Source of the DNA: Pseudomonas weihenstephanensis
GTDB taxonomy: Bacteria; Pseudomonadota; Gammaproteobacteria; Pseudomonadales; Pseudomonadaceae
Assembly: GCF_001043055.1 (NCBI RefSeq)
Contig: NZ_JYLF01000006.1
Coordinates: forward strand, 1 to 64,000
Direction of reading: 5' to 3'
Length of the DNA stretch: 64,000 bases
Shown here piece after piece: positions 53,968 to 63,737 of the stretch. The notes beneath the pieces are model-generated. The model saw only the letters and a program-made list of their open reading frames with translations. It was not told the origin of the DNA and ran no database searches. Each line of letters opens with the position of its first letter. The first letter of the stretch is position 1. A program made the translations under genes and the position numbers.

Positions 53968-56900
53968 TCAGGAAGACTTCGGTGTCAGGCGTTCAAACAA
54001 CGCCTCGATGGTATTGAAGCGTTCATCGGGGCGCTCCATCGGCACCATGAATTTGAACAGCGTCGCGCCTTCGAACTTGTAACGGTTCGGTTGGCCTTGA
54101 ATCAGCTTGATCAAGACCAGCGGGTCGACCGGGGTGTCAGACGCGAACTCAATACGTCCGCCTTGTGGGCCGGCATCGACTTTTTTGATCCCCAGTTGCT
54201 CGGCCTGCAATTTGAGCTGGGTAATGCGCACCAGATTTTTGGTCGGCTCGGGGAGCAGGCCAAAGCGGTCGATCATTTCGACTTGCAAGTCCTTGAGACC
54301 GTCTTCGTCGGTCGCAGAAGCGATGCGCTTGTAGAGGATCAGCCGCGCATGCACATCGGGCAAATAGGACTCGGGAATCAATGCCGGCACGCGCAGGTTG
54401 ATTTCCGGGCCGCCACCCAACGGTTGGTCGAGGTTCGGCTGCTCGCCTTTGCGGATCGACTTGACGGCACGTTCGAGCATTTCCATGTACAGGGTAAAGC
54501 CCACGGCCTGGATCTGTCCGCTTTGGCCGTCGCCCAGCAGTTCGCCTGCGCCACGGATTTCGAGGTCGTTGGTGGCCAGTACAAAGCCTGCCCCTAGGTC
54601 CTGGGTGTTGGCGATAGCTTCCAGACGCTTTTGGGCGTCGCCGGTGATTTGCTGGCGCGGTGGCGTCAGCAGGTACGCATAAGCCTGGTGGTGACTGCGC
54701 CCGACGCGACCGCGCAGTTGATGCAGTTGCGCCAGGCCGAATTTGTCTGCGCGCTCAATGATGATGGTGTTGGCGCTCGGCACGTCGATGCCGGTTTCGA
54801 TGATGGTCGAGGCAATCAGCACGTTGAAACGCTTGTGGTAAAAGTCGCTCATCACCTGTTCGAGTTCACGCTCGCGCATCTGGCCGTGGCCGATACCGAT
54901 GCGGGCCTCAGGGACCAGTTCAGCAAGCTCGGCCGCGCATTTTTCGATGGTTTTGACGTCGTTGTGCAGGTAATACACCTGACCGCCCCGCAACAACTCA
55001 CGCAACAACGCCTCTTTGACGGTGCTGTTGTTGTGCTCCATGACGAAGGTGCGTACCGACAAACGGCGCGCGGGCGGCGTGGCGATGATCGACAAATCGC
55101 GCATGCCCGACACCGCCATGTTCAGCGTGCGTGGGATAGGCGTCGCGGTGAGGGTCAGAATATCGACCTCGCTGCGCAGGGCCTTGAGCTGTTCTTTTTG
55201 CCGAACCCCAAAACGGTGTTCTTCGTCGATGATCACTAAACCGAGGTTTTTGATTTTGACGTCGTCTTGCAGCAGTTTGTGCGTGCCGATCACGATGTCG
55301 ATTTTGCCTTCGGCCAAATCAGCCACTGCGGCATTGATTTCTTTCGCAGACTTGAAGCGGCTCATCACCTCGACCCGTACTGGCCAGTCGGCAAAGCGGT
55401 CGCGAAAGCTGTTGTAGTGCTGCTGGGCCAGAAGCGTGGTCGGGACCAAAATCGCGACCTGACGGCCACCGTGTACAGCAATAAAAGCGGCGCGCATGGC
55501 CACTTCGGTTTTACCGAAGCCCACATCGCCACACACCAGGCGGTCCATCGGCTTGGGCGCGAGCATGTCGGCGCGCACCGCTTCGATGGCGGTCTGCTGG
55601 TCGGGTGTCTCTTCAAACGGGAACCCGGCGCTGAAGGTTGCGTAATCGGCTTTCGGGTCATCAAAGGCATGGCCCTCGCGGGCGGCGCGGCGAGCATAGA
55701 TGTCGAGCAGCTCGGCGGCCACATCGCGCACTTGTTCGGCGGCTTTGCGTTTGGCTTTTTGCCAAGTTTCGGACCCTAGCCTGTGCAGCGGCGCCAGTTC
55801 GTCATCGCTGCCGGTGTAGCGGGCGATCAGGTGCAGATTCGCCACCGGTACGTAAAGCTTGGCGCCTTCGGCGTATTGCAATGTCAGGAATTCGGCTTCC
55901 TGGTTGTCGATTTCGAGCGTGGCCAGCCCTTGGTAGCGACCCACACCGTGGTCGATGTGCACCACGGGTGCGCCTTCGCGCAGCTCGGTGAGGTTTTTAA
56001 TCACCGCGTCGTTGTTGGCATCAGCGCGTTTTTCGCGACGACGACGTTGCATCACGCGTTGGCCAAACAGCGGGCTTTCAGCAATCAGCGCCAGTGCCGG
56101 ATCGTCCAGCAACAAGCCTTCGTCCAGCGGCGCAATGGTGATGGCCAACCGATGTTTGCTGGCGACGAAGTCGGGCCAGCTGTCGACGGTTTTGGGGCGC
56201 AACTTAAGGCGTTCAAGCAATTCGAGCAGCACTTCGCGGCGCCCGGCAGACTCGGCGGTAAAGAGCACGCGGCCTTCAAACTGCTCCAGAAAACCCGAGA
56301 GTGCGGCCAGCGGTTGGTTGGCCTTGGCTTCAATCGCAAGGTTAGGCAGCGATTGAGCCGGGAAACGCTCGCGGCTGCTGCCGGTGTCCAGATCGTCCTG
56401 GCTGGCGACTACGCGCGGCCAGTTCTTGAGGCGGGCGAAGCAGTCTTCGACCGGCAAAAACAGTTCGGCGGGTGGCAATAAAGGACGAGAAGGATCGACA
56501 CGGCGCTCTTCGTAGCGGTTGCGCACATCCGACCAGAAATTCTCGGCCGCCTGTTCGATGCCGGGCAGCGAGAACACTTGGGTGTCGCCGGGCAAGTAGT
56601 CGAACAGGGTCGAGGTTTCATCAAAGAACAACGGCAGGTAGTACTCGATACCGGCAGGCGTAATACCGCTGCTTAAATCTTGAAAAATCGGACAACGACG
56701 GAAGTCGACATCAAAGCGTTCGCGAAAGCGTGCCTTGAAGCGCGTGACCGCATCTTTTTGCAGCGGGAATTCGCGCGCAGGCAACAGGCGTATTGAGTCG
56801 ACTTTGTCGATCGAACGCTGGTTTTCAGGATCGAAAGTGCGCAGGGTTTCGATTTCGTCGTCGAACAGATCGATCCGGTAAGGCAGCTTGCTGCCCATGG

Positions 56901-57417
56901 GGAAGAGGTCGATCAAGGCGCCGCGTACCGCAAACTCGCCGTGCTCGTACACCGTGTCGACGCAGCGGTAGCCGCTGGCCTCCAGTCGGGTGCGCATCTG
57001 CTCCACGTCCAGCTTTTGCCCGACATCGAGTACCAGGCTGCTGCCGAGCAAAAACTTGGTCGGCGCCAGGCGGTGTAGGGCCGTGGTGATCGGCACTACC
57101 AAAACGCCATGATCCAGTTCAGGCAGCCGGTACAGGCTGGCAATACGCTGGGAAATGATGTCCTGGTGCGGCGAAAACAGGTCGTAAGGCAGGGTTTCCC
57201 AGTCAGGGAAATGCAGCACGGGCAGTTCGGGGGCGAAAAACCTCAGCTCCTGCTCAAGGCGCTCGGCGCTTTGGCTGTCGGCGGTCAGCAGCAGGGTGAA
57301 GCGCTTCGCGGCGCTGGCAGCCTCGGCAATGGCGAGGCTCAGGGCGGCACCGGGCAGGTTGCCCCAGTGCTGTTTACCTGCCGTAGCAGGCAGTTTGGGT
57401 AGTCGCAGGACGGGCAC
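53968..57417 (-). CDS. mfd: Transcription-repair coupling factor Mfd
   Basis: The 1149-residue protein has the UvrB-like N-terminal module, the CarD-like RNA-polymerase-interaction domain (about 475-575, APVVHIDHGVGRYQGL), a RecG-like helicase with GDVGFGKTEVAMRAAF (about 631) and VIIDEEHRFG (about 731), RGRVGRS and a C-terminal TRCF domain. It removes stalled RNA polymerase at lesions and recruits UvrA. The start is a GTG at 57417 giving MPVLRLP; a GGAG lies about 12 bases upstream. It is divergent from the GAPDH gene. Confidence 0.96.
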   Translation of the reverse strand: MPVLRLPKLPATAGKQHWGNLPGAALSLAIAEAASAAKRFTLLLTADSQSAERLEQELRFFAPELPVLHFPDWETLPYDLFSPHQDIISQRIASLYRLPELDHGVLVVPITTALHRLAPTKFLLGSSLVLDVGQKLDVEQMRTRLEASGYRCVDTVYEHGEFAVRGALIDLFPMGSKLPYRIDLFDDEIETLRTFDPENQRSIDKVDSIRLLPAREFPLQKDAVTRFKARFRERFDVDFRRCPIFQDLSSGITPAGIEYYLPLFFDETSTLFDYLPGDTQVFSLPGIEQAAENFWSDVRNRYEERRVDPSRPLLPPAELFLPVEDCFARLKNWPRVVASQDDLDTGSSRERFPAQSLPNLAIEAKANQPLAALSGFLEQFEGRVLFTAESAGRREVLLELLERLKLRPKTVDSWPDFVASKHRLAITIAPLDEGLLLDDPALALIAESPLFGQRVMQRRRREKRADANNDAVIKNLTELREGAPVVHIDHGVGRYQGLATLEIDNQEAEFLTLQYAEGAKLYVPVANLHLIARYTGSDDELAPLHRLGSETWQKAKRKAAEQVRDVAAELLDIYARRAAREGHAFDDPKADYATFSAGFPFEETPDQQTAIEAVRADMLAPKPMDRLVCGDVGFGKTEVAMRAAFIAVHGGRQVAILVPTTLLAQQHYNSFRDRFADWPVRVEVMSRFKSAKEINAAVADLAEGKIDIVIGTHKLLQDDVKIKNLGLVIIDEEHRFGVRQKEQLKALRSEVDILTLTATPIPRTLNMAVSGMRDLSIIATPPARRLSVRTFVMEHNNSTVKEALLRELLRGGQVYYLHNDVKTIEKCAAELAELVPEARIGIGHGQMRERELEQVMSDFYHKRFNVLIASTIIETGIDVPSANTIIIERADKFGLAQLHQLRGRVGRSHHQAYAYLLTPPRQQITGDAQKRLEAIANTQDLGAGFVLATNDLEIRGAGELLGDGQSGQIQAVGFTLYMEMLERAVKSIRKGEQPNLDQPLGGGPEINLRVPALIPESYLPDVHARLILYKRIASATDEDGLKDLQVEMIDRFGLLPEPTKNLVRITQLKLQAEQLGIKKVDAGPQGGRIEFASDTPVDPLVLIKLIQGQPNRYKFEGATLFKFMVPMERPDERFNTIEALFERLTPKSS

Positions 57418-57651
57418 GGAAGGTTGAGCTCCAAGCGTTGCGGCAAAGAGGTCGATTGTAGCGGGCCAAAGGGCTGGCTGTCAGTTGCCGTCTGTTGCTG
57501 GGGCTTAATTCCAGCATTTGAAGGGCAAAACTCAGTGCCAGAACCTTCATTAAGTCGCTCAAAGGTGGGCGAATCCTCTGTGCTGAGATTTTTTTCGCCT
57601 ATGAATATGGGGGCTTAATCGTTTCAGTCGGGGCTGTGTGACAGGCGCACA

Positions 57652-57680
57652 TTGCCCATGATCTGGCGCAGCGGCATAAT
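57652..57680 (+). promoter_or_regulatory. Sigma-70 promoter of the GAPDH gene
   Basis: TTGCCC at 57652-57657, an exact 17-base spacer and CATAAT at 57675-57680. Transcription would begin near 57687, about 33 bases before the GTG. The rest of the 302-base gap to mfd (57418-57719) shows no gene or obvious repeat. Confidence 0.75.
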
Positions 57681-57719
57681 GTAGCCCCTTTTTTCAGCCC
57701 CTACATGTGGAAGGTTCCC

Positions 57720-59168
57720 GTGACTCAGAAGCCCGACCAGTGTCTTGGTGAATGGATCGACCGTGAAGCACTCGCAGAAGCGATGATTCCGCTGATTGGT
57801 CAGCTCTACCGCAATAACAACGTGGTGAGTTCGATCTATGGCCGCAGCCTGATCAACCGTTCAGTCATTGCGATTCTCAAAGCTCACCGCTTTGCGCGTC
57901 ATCGCCAGAGCGATGACATTGAATTGTCCGTGCACGAAACTTTCCCACTGCTCAAAGCGATGAGCGAACTCAAGCTTGGGGCTGCTTCGGTAGACCTGGG
58001 CAAATTGGCCGTCAAGTTCAAAGCCCACGGCAATGGCCGTACGGCCGAGCAGTTTGTGCGCGAAGAGCTGGCCGAGGTGGTGGGTCAGCAAAACGCTGGC
58101 GCCCGTAAAGGTACAGACGTTGTGCTGTACGGCTTCGGTCGTATTGGCCGCCTGCTGGCGCGCATCCTGATCGAAAAAACCGGTGGCGGCGACGGTCTGC
58201 GTCTGCGTGCCATCGTGGTGCGTAAAGGCGCCGACAACGACCTGGTCAAACGCGCAAGCTTGCTGCGTCGTGACTCGGTGCACGGTCCGTTCGACGGCAC
58301 CATTGTGGTTGATGAAGAAAACAACACCATCACCGCCAACGGCAACCTGATTCAGGTGATCTACGCGAAGAACCCGACTGAGGTGGATTACACCCAGTAC
58401 GGCATTCAAAACGCATTGCTGGTGGACAACACCGGGGTGTGGCGTGACGCTGAAGGCCTGGGCCAGCACTTGCAGTGCCCTGGGATTGACCGCGTGGTAT
58501 TGACCGCGCCGGGTAAAGGCAAGCTGAAGAACATCGTTCATGGCATCAACCACGGCGAAATCACCGCGGATGACAAGATCGTTTCGGCGGCATCCTGCAC
58601 CACCAACGCCATCGTGCCGGTGCTCAAGGCAGTCAACGACAAGTTCGGCATCGTCAACGGTCACGTAGAAACGGTTCACTCGTACACCAACGACCAGAAC
58701 CTGATCGACAACTTCCACAAGGGCGATCGCCGTGGCCGTTCGGCTGCGCTGAACATGGTCATCACCGAGACCGGTGCTGCTACCGCTGCGGCCAAGGCAC
58801 TGCCTGAGCTGGCGGGCAAGCTGACCGGTAACGCGATCCGTGTACCTACGCCGAACGTGTCAATGGCCATCCTCAACCTGAACCTTGAGAAGCCAGCGAC
58901 TCGTGAAGAAATGAACGAGTACCTGCGCCACATGGCGCTGCACTCCGATCTGCACAAGCAAATCGACTTCGTGAGCTCGCAGGAAGTGGTGTCCACTGAC
59001 TTCGTAGGTTCGCGTCACGCCGGTGTGGTCGATGCTGAAGCCACCATCTGCAATGACAACCGCGTTGTGCTGTACGTGTGGTACGACAACGAGTTCGGTT
59101 ATAGCTGCCAGGTTGTGCGCGTCATGGAAGACATGGCCGGGGTCAACCCGCCTGCGTTCCCGCGCTAA
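57720..59168 (+). CDS. Long-form glyceraldehyde-3-phosphate dehydrogenase
   Basis: From the GTG at 57720 (VTQKPDQCLGEWIDREALAE, GGAAGG upstream) the protein is 482 residues. A helical N-terminal extension of about 130 residues precedes the NAD-binding loop GFGRIGR from G138. The catalytic Cys293 lies in SAASCTTNAIVP, and the C-terminus has the family VWYDNEFGYS. Classical GAPDH has about 330-340 residues, so the extension marks the Pseudomonas GapB-type long form. It oxidises glyceraldehyde-3-phosphate or runs in reverse for gluconeogenesis. An ATG at 57705 is in frame but overlaps the ribosome site. Confidence 0.92.
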   Translation: MTQKPDQCLGEWIDREALAEAMIPLIGQLYRNNNVVSSIYGRSLINRSVIAILKAHRFARHRQSDDIELSVHETFPLLKAMSELKLGAASVDLGKLAVKFKAHGNGRTAEQFVREELAEVVGQQNAGARKGTDVVLYGFGRIGRLLARILIEKTGGGDGLRLRAIVVRKGADNDLVKRASLLRRDSVHGPFDGTIVVDEENNTITANGNLIQVIYAKNPTEVDYTQYGIQNALLVDNTGVWRDAEGLGQHLQCPGIDRVVLTAPGKGKLKNIVHGINHGEITADDKIVSAASCTTNAIVPVLKAVNDKFGIVNGHVETVHSYTNDQNLIDNFHKGDRRGRSAALNMVITETGAATAAAKALPELAGKLTGNAIRVPTPNVSMAILNLNLEKPATREEMNEYLRHMALHSDLHKQIDFVSSQEVVSTDFVGSRHAGVVDAEATICNDNRVVLYVWYDNEFGYSCQVVRVMEDMAGVNPPAFPR

Positions 59169-59182
59169 GCAACGCTTGCCAC

Positions 59183-59212
59183 TGAAAACGCCCCGACTGG
59201 TTCGGGGCGTTT
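59183..59212. terminator. Rho-independent terminator after the GAPDH gene
   Basis: CGCCCCGA (59187-59194) pairs with TCGGGGCG (59200-59207) around five bases, flanked by AAAA and TTTTT, so it can serve both the GAPDH gene and the convergent transporter gene. Confidence 0.95.
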
Positions 59213-59230
59213 TTGTGTGTGCGTCGAACG

Positions 59231-60529
59231 TCAGGCGTTGCTCGCCACCGCCGACCGCGCGGTGCGCAACTGGTGGCTGTTGCCGCGAAACAATACTACC
59301 GTCGCAATCAGGCCCAATACCGCTGCACCGGTCAGCCACAGGCCAGGCGCTGCCTTGTTGTCCAGTGCGTGGATCAAGTAGGTGCACGCCGCCGGGGTAA
59401 AGCCGCCGAACGTCGCTGTAGCAAGGCTGTAAGCCAGCGAAAAGCCAGTGGTGCGGACTTCAATCGGCATGATTTCAGTCAGCGCAACAACCATCGCGCC
59501 GTTGTACGAGCCGTACAGGAACGACAGCCACAACTCGACAATCAGCAAATGGCTGAAGCTGGGGTTGGCCACCAGCCATGACAGTGCAGGATAGGCAGTC
59601 AGAATCGCCAGAATGGTTGCGCCCAACAGCAGGGGTTTGCGACCGATCTTGTCAGACAGGGCGCCCATGACCGGCAGCCAGAAAAAGTTCGACAGCCCGA
59701 TGCACACGGTGACGAGCAGTGCTTGCAAGTCGGTGAGGTTCAGCTCTGCTTTACCGAAGGTCGGGGTGTAGGCCGTGATCAGGTAAAACGACACCGTGGT
59801 CATGACCACCAGTGCCATGCCGCCCACTACCAAGCCAAAGTTCTGGCTGATGGAGCGCACAATTTCACGCAGGGTAGGGTGATGTTTGCGCGCTTCAAAC
59901 TCGGGGGTTTCTTCCATCGATTTACGAATGACGAAGATCACCGGCACGATCATGCAGCCAATCAGAAACGGAATTCGCCAGCCCCAATCGCCCATGTCTT
60001 GCGGGCTGAGCCAATGGTTAAGGCCCACACCCAACAGCCCGGCAAATACCACCGCTGCTTGCTGGCTCGCAGACTGCCAACTGACGAAAAAGCCCTTGCG
60101 GCCGGGTGTGGCAATTTCTGCCAAATACACCGATACGCCGCCTAGCTCCACACCCGCGGAAAAACCTTGCAGCAAGCGGCCCAGCAAAACCAGCAGCGGC
60201 GCCGCTACGCCCAAGGTGGCGTAGCCGGGTACGCAGGCAATCAGCACGGTGCCCATCGCCATCAGGGCCAGGGTGATGATCAACCCTTTACGGCGGCCGT
60301 GACGGTCAATATAAGCGCCGAGAAAGATCGCACCCAGTGGGCGCATTAGAAAGCCGGCACCAAAGGTGGCCAGCGCGAGCATCAAGGAGGCGAAAGCGCT
60401 ATCGCTTGGGAAGAAGGTTTTGGCAATGGCCGTGGCGTAAAAACCAAAGACCATGAAGTCGAACATCTCTAAGAAGTTACCGCTGACAACGCGAAAAATC
60501 GCTTTGCCGTTACCTGCACTCGAGGCCAT
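59231..60529 (-). CDS. MHS-family MFS transporter (citrate/tricarballylate:H+ symporter type)
   Basis: The 432-residue protein has 12 predicted membrane helices and the metabolite:H+ symporter signatures [41 protein letters not shown] and [17 protein letters not shown]. The length and motifs fit the CitA/TcuC citrate-tricarballylate branch of the family, but the substrate cannot be fixed from sequence. No tcuA/B or citrate regulator is adjacent. Confidence 0.85.
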   Translation of the reverse strand: MASSAGNGKAIFRVVSGNFLEMFDFMVFGFYATAIAKTFFPSDSAFASLMLALATFGAGFLMRPLGAIFLGAYIDRHGRRKGLIITLALMAMGTVLIACVPGYATLGVAAPLLVLLGRLLQGFSAGVELGGVSVYLAEIATPGRKGFFVSWQSASQQAAVVFAGLLGVGLNHWLSPQDMGDWGWRIPFLIGCMIVPVIFVIRKSMEETPEFEARKHHPTLREIVRSISQNFGLVVGGMALVVMTTVSFYLITAYTPTFGKAELNLTDLQALLVTVCIGLSNFFWLPVMGALSDKIGRKPLLLGATILAILTAYPALSWLVANPSFSHLLIVELWLSFLYGSYNGAMVVALTEIMPIEVRTTGFSLAYSLATATFGGFTPAACTYLIHALDNKAAPGLWLTGAAVLGLIATVVLFRGNSHQLRTARSAVASNA

Positions 60530-60656
60530 CAGAAATCACCCGCTGTTATCTATTCTTATGCGTAATCCATGTTTTTACTCGTCCGCACTGCCAGCTAGAG
60601 ACCTTCGGGCCTACTGCAAACAGTTTTGTAACCATATGTGTAACTGAAAATGTAGG

Positions 60657-60668
60657 CAACAATTGTTG
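60657..60668. repeat. Perfect 12-bp palindrome upstream of the transporter gene
   Basis: CAACAATTGTTG reads the same on both strands and lies in the 153-base gap between the transporter start and the upstream gene's stop. A looser TGTAACCATATGTGTAAC block lies 20 bases nearer the transporter. These may be operators for its expression. Confidence 0.45.
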
Positions 60669-60682
60669 TAACTACCCAATGC

Positions 60683-61246
60683 TCAGGGCGTTTGTGCCAT
60701 CAGCGTCTGGCGCAGCTTTTCTGGTAAGCCGTCGGGCGCGAGCCAAATACCGAGATAGACCTTTGCCAGTTCGGGGTCGGGGCTGTTGAAGATGACCTTG
60801 CCGTTGCGTTCCAGATTCAGACCGCGCGTCGGGTCGTAGTCCAGTGCATAACGATCACCGCGCTTGATGTCTGAAAAGCTCGCTTGCAGCTTTTTCAGCG
60901 GGCCGTCGATGGCGCTCAGGGTGGCCGCTGATTGTTGGCGTTTGAGGATGGCGGCTGATGCCTGGGTGATGTCGCTGTGAGCCAGGTCGCGCAAATAAAA
61001 CAGCTCAAGACGCAGGTCGCGCTGCTGATCAAACGCCTGCTGCGCGCTGATATGGGGTGGCGTGAACAGGGCGGCGGCGTAAATGTCGGCCCATAGGTAG
61101 GTCAGCACGATCTGGCCTTTGCGCTGTAGCGTTTGAGCTCCGTCTTGCCATTGCACGGGGAAACTGGCGGCCTTGATCGGCAAGTTTTCATCGGCGAGGC
61201 TGGCGGTGCTGTACATCAACAACAGGGCAATCACTGTTCGGCGCAT
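60683..61246 (-). CDS. Periplasmic chalcone-isomerase-like protein
   Basis: The 187-residue protein has a signal peptide (MRRTVIALLLMYSTASLA, cleaved near residue 18) and a chalcone-isomerase-like fold with QRKGQIVLTYLWADIYAAALF and a C-terminal KVYLGIWLAPDGLPEKL. Bacterial members of this family are not thought to isomerise chalcones; many bind hydrophobic ligands. The mature protein should be periplasmic. It may be co-transcribed with the transporter downstream, but the 153-base gap makes this uncertain. Confidence 0.85.
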   Translation of the reverse strand: MRRTVIALLLMYSTASLADENLPIKAASFPVQWQDGAQTLQRKGQIVLTYLWADIYAAALFTPPHISAQQAFDQQRDLRLELFYLRDLAHSDITQASAAILKRQQSAATLSAIDGPLKKLQASFSDIKRGDRYALDYDPTRGLNLERNGKVIFNSPDPELAKVYLGIWLAPDGLPEKLRQTLMAQTP

Positions 61247-61492
61247 GAGGATGAACTCTGATCGATGCGTGCTGGGGGCGTGATCTCGTGGTTACTTGGC
61301 GCAGGTCACGCGTAGCGGTCGTTGAATCATTCGCTCGGATGCTTGTGGCATAGCACTTTGAGCGCGGGTGTGATGCAGCAGATACAAAAATAGCTTACGT
61401 CGAGACCAAGGGTTAATGTTCGCAGCGTTCAGGCTTCTATAGACTGTGCCCCACGTTTTGATCCTTCATGGCGCTGGCCGCGTCATGATTTA

Positions 61493-61521
61493 GCCGCAGG
61501 CGCCTAAAAATGCGCCGCGGC
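61493..61521 (+). promoter_or_regulatory. Hairpin in the sthA leader
   Basis: GCCGC (61493-61497) and GGCGC (61499-61503) pair with GCGCC (61512-61516) and GCGGC (61517-61521) with one bulged A, closing an eight-base AT loop. The stem ends seven bases before the GAGGAG ribosome site of sthA, so it could influence translation or mRNA stability. The rest of the 293-base gap (61247-61539) shows no gene. Confidence 0.6.
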
Positions 61522-61539
61522 CCGTTCTGAGGAGTACGC

Positions 61540-62934
61540 ATGGCTGTCTACAACTACGACGTAGTGGTACTGGGTTCTGGCCCGGCAGGAGAAGGTGCGG
61601 CAATGAACGCCGCAAAAGCAGGGCGCAAGGTGGCAATGGTTGACAGCCGGCGCCAGGTTGGCGGCAACTGCACGCACTTGGGCACTATCCCGTCCAAAGC
61701 CTTGCGTCACTCGGTTCGGCAGATCATGCAGTTCAACACCAACCCGATGTTTCGGGCCATTGGTGAGCCGCGCTGGTTTTCGTTCCCGGACGTGCTGAAA
61801 AGCGCTGAAAAAGTGATCTCCAAACAGGTGACGTCACGCACTGGCTACTATGCCCGCAACCGCGTTGATCTGTTCTTTGGCACCGGCAGCTTCACCGATG
61901 AGCAAACCATTGAAGTGGTGTGTGCCAACGGTGTGGTCGAAACGCTGATGGCCAAGCAGGTCATCATCGCCACCGGCTCGCGCCCTTATCGCCCGGCCGA
62001 TATCGATTTCACCCACTCGCGTATCTACGATAGCGACACCATCCTTAGTCTGGGTCACACCCCGCGCAAGCTGATCGTTTATGGTGCTGGCGTGATTGGT
62101 TGTGAGTACGCCTCGATCTTCAGCGGTCTGGGGGTGCTGGTTGAGCTGGTGGATAACCGTGAGCAACTGCTCAGCTTCCTTGACTCCGAGATCTCGCAGG
62201 CGCTGAGCTATCACTTCAGCAACAACAACATCACCGTGCGTCACAACGAAGAGTACGAGCGCGTTGAAGGGGTTGAAAACGGTGTGATCCTGCACCTTAA
62301 GTCGGGCAAGAAGATCAAGGCCGATGCCTTGCTCTGGTGCAACGGCCGTACCGGCAACACCGATCAGTTGGGCTTGGAAAACATCGGCATCAAGGCCAAT
62401 GGCCGTGGCCAGATCAGTGTCGATGAAAACTACCGCACCACGGTGCCGAACATCTTCGCCGCAGGTGATGTGATTGGCTGGCCAAGCCTGGCCAGTGCCG
62501 CGCACGACCAAGGTCGCTCGGCAGCGGGCAGCATCGTCGACAACGGCAGTTGGCGCTTCGTGAATGATGTGCCAACCGGCATTTACACCATTCCCGAGAT
62601 CAGCTCGATCGGCAAGAACGAGCAAGAGCTGACTCAGGCCAAAGTGCCGTACGAAGTGGGCAAGGCGTTTTTCAAAGGCATGGCGCGTGCGCAGATTGCC
62701 GGTGAACCGCAAGGCATGCTGAAAATCCTGTTCCACCGCGAAACCCTGCAAGTGCTTGGCGTGCATTGCTTCGGCTATCAGGCATCGGAGATCGTGCACA
62801 TCGGTCAGGCGATCATGAATCAGCCGGGTGAGCTCAATACCCTCAAGTATTTCGTCAACACCACGTTCAACTACCCGACCATGGCCGAAGCCTATCGGGT
62901 AGCCGCTTACGACGGCCTTAACCGGCTTTTTTGA
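61540..62934 (+). CDS. sthA: Soluble pyridine nucleotide transhydrogenase
   Basis: The 464-residue flavoprotein moves hydride between NADPH and NAD+, mostly to oxidise excess NADPH. It has the FAD-binding [20 protein letters not shown], an NAD(P)-binding [20 protein letters not shown] and the FAD-contact [16 protein letters not shown]. The disulfide position reads [14 protein letters not shown], with only one of the two redox cysteines of dihydrolipoamide-type relatives, as expected for SthA. A strong GAGGAG ribosome site precedes the ATG. Confidence 0.96.
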   Translation: MAVYNYDVVVLGSGPAGEGAAMNAAKAGRKVAMVDSRRQVGGNCTHLGTIPSKALRHSVRQIMQFNTNPMFRAIGEPRWFSFPDVLKSAEKVISKQVTSRTGYYARNRVDLFFGTGSFTDEQTIEVVCANGVVETLMAKQVIIATGSRPYRPADIDFTHSRIYDSDTILSLGHTPRKLIVYGAGVIGCEYASIFSGLGVLVELVDNREQLLSFLDSEISQALSYHFSNNNITVRHNEEYERVEGVENGVILHLKSGKKIKADALLWCNGRTGNTDQLGLENIGIKANGRGQISVDENYRTTVPNIFAAGDVIGWPSLASAAHDQGRSAAGSIVDNGSWRFVNDVPTGIYTIPEISSIGKNEQELTQAKVPYEVGKAFFKGMARAQIAGEPQGMLKILFHRETLQVLGVHCFGYQASEIVHIGQAIMNQPGELNTLKYFVNTTFNYPTMAEAYRVAAYDGLNRLF

Positions 62935-62976
62935 GCGGCTCCGGCCGGTGGCCTGAGCCGGCCGGGGAGACCGATT

Positions 62977-63699
62977 TCAGCCATTCCCAAGGGTGGCAGT
63001 GGCCAAACCGGGAAAGTCTGTAATCAGGCTGTCTACGCCGAAATCAGCGAGTCTGCGCATCAGCGCAGGCTCGTTGACTGTCCATACCGACACATGCAAG
63101 CCCTGGCGCTGGGCTTTTTCCAGGCGCTCGGGGGTGCACAGCGTCCAGTTCAACGCGAGCATGTCGCAGCCATAGCTTTGTGCGACCTTCAGCGGATCAA
63201 GCCAAGCGTATTCGGCAACCAGCCCGCGGGATAAATCCGGCGTCAACTCGATGGCCGCCTTGAGCACTTCGCGCGAGCTTGAGGTGACGGTGACTTTGTC
63301 CATCAGGCCATGGCGCTGGGCCATTTCGCGAATCGCCAGCACCGTAGTGGCTGCGCGGGTACGCGAGGCGCTTTTAACTTCAAGCTGCCAATGCTCGAAG
63401 TTGCATTTTTCGAACAGCTCTTCAAGCCGTGGAATCGGGCATGGATGCACCCAGCCCGGGCCGCCTTTGCGTGCGTCGTAGGTCGCGAGATCGGCGGCCG
63501 TATGCTCGATCACCTTGCCGCGTCGGTCGGTGGTGCGCTTGAGGGTTGGGTCGTGGATGACCATCAACTCGCCATCTTTGGACAAGTGCAGGTCGAGTTC
63601 GCAGCGACGAACGCCGTGCTTGAGGCATTGCTCAAAGCTGGCAAGGGTGTTTTCGGGTGCTTCGCCTTTGGCGCCGCGATGGCCATAAATCAGGGTCAC
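62977..63699 (-). CDS. Glycerophosphodiester phosphodiesterase
   Basis: The 240-residue GDPD-family enzyme has the catalytic GHRGAKGEAPENTLASFEQ (general-acid His in HRG), the metal-binding ELDLHLSKDGELMVIHDPTL and WQLEVKS. It hydrolyses glycerophosphodiesters from lipid breakdown to glycerol-3-phosphate. The absence of a signal peptide points to a cytoplasmic, UgpQ-type enzyme. The start is a GTG at 63699 with AAGGAG upstream; it follows the PilZ gene by 38 bases. Confidence 0.9.
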   Translation of the reverse strand: MTLIYGHRGAKGEAPENTLASFEQCLKHGVRRCELDLHLSKDGELMVIHDPTLKRTTDRRGKVIEHTAADLATYDARKGGPGWVHPCPIPRLEELFEKCNFEHWQLEVKSASRTRAATTVLAIREMAQRHGLMDKVTVTSSSREVLKAAIELTPDLSRGLVAEYAWLDPLKVAQSYGCDMLALNWTLCTPERLEKAQRQGLHVSVWTVNEPALMRRLADFGVDSLITDFPGLATATLGNG

Positions 63700-63737
63700 A
63701 ATTGCTCCTTCCTACAAGTCGCAGCGTTGAGAGGTGT

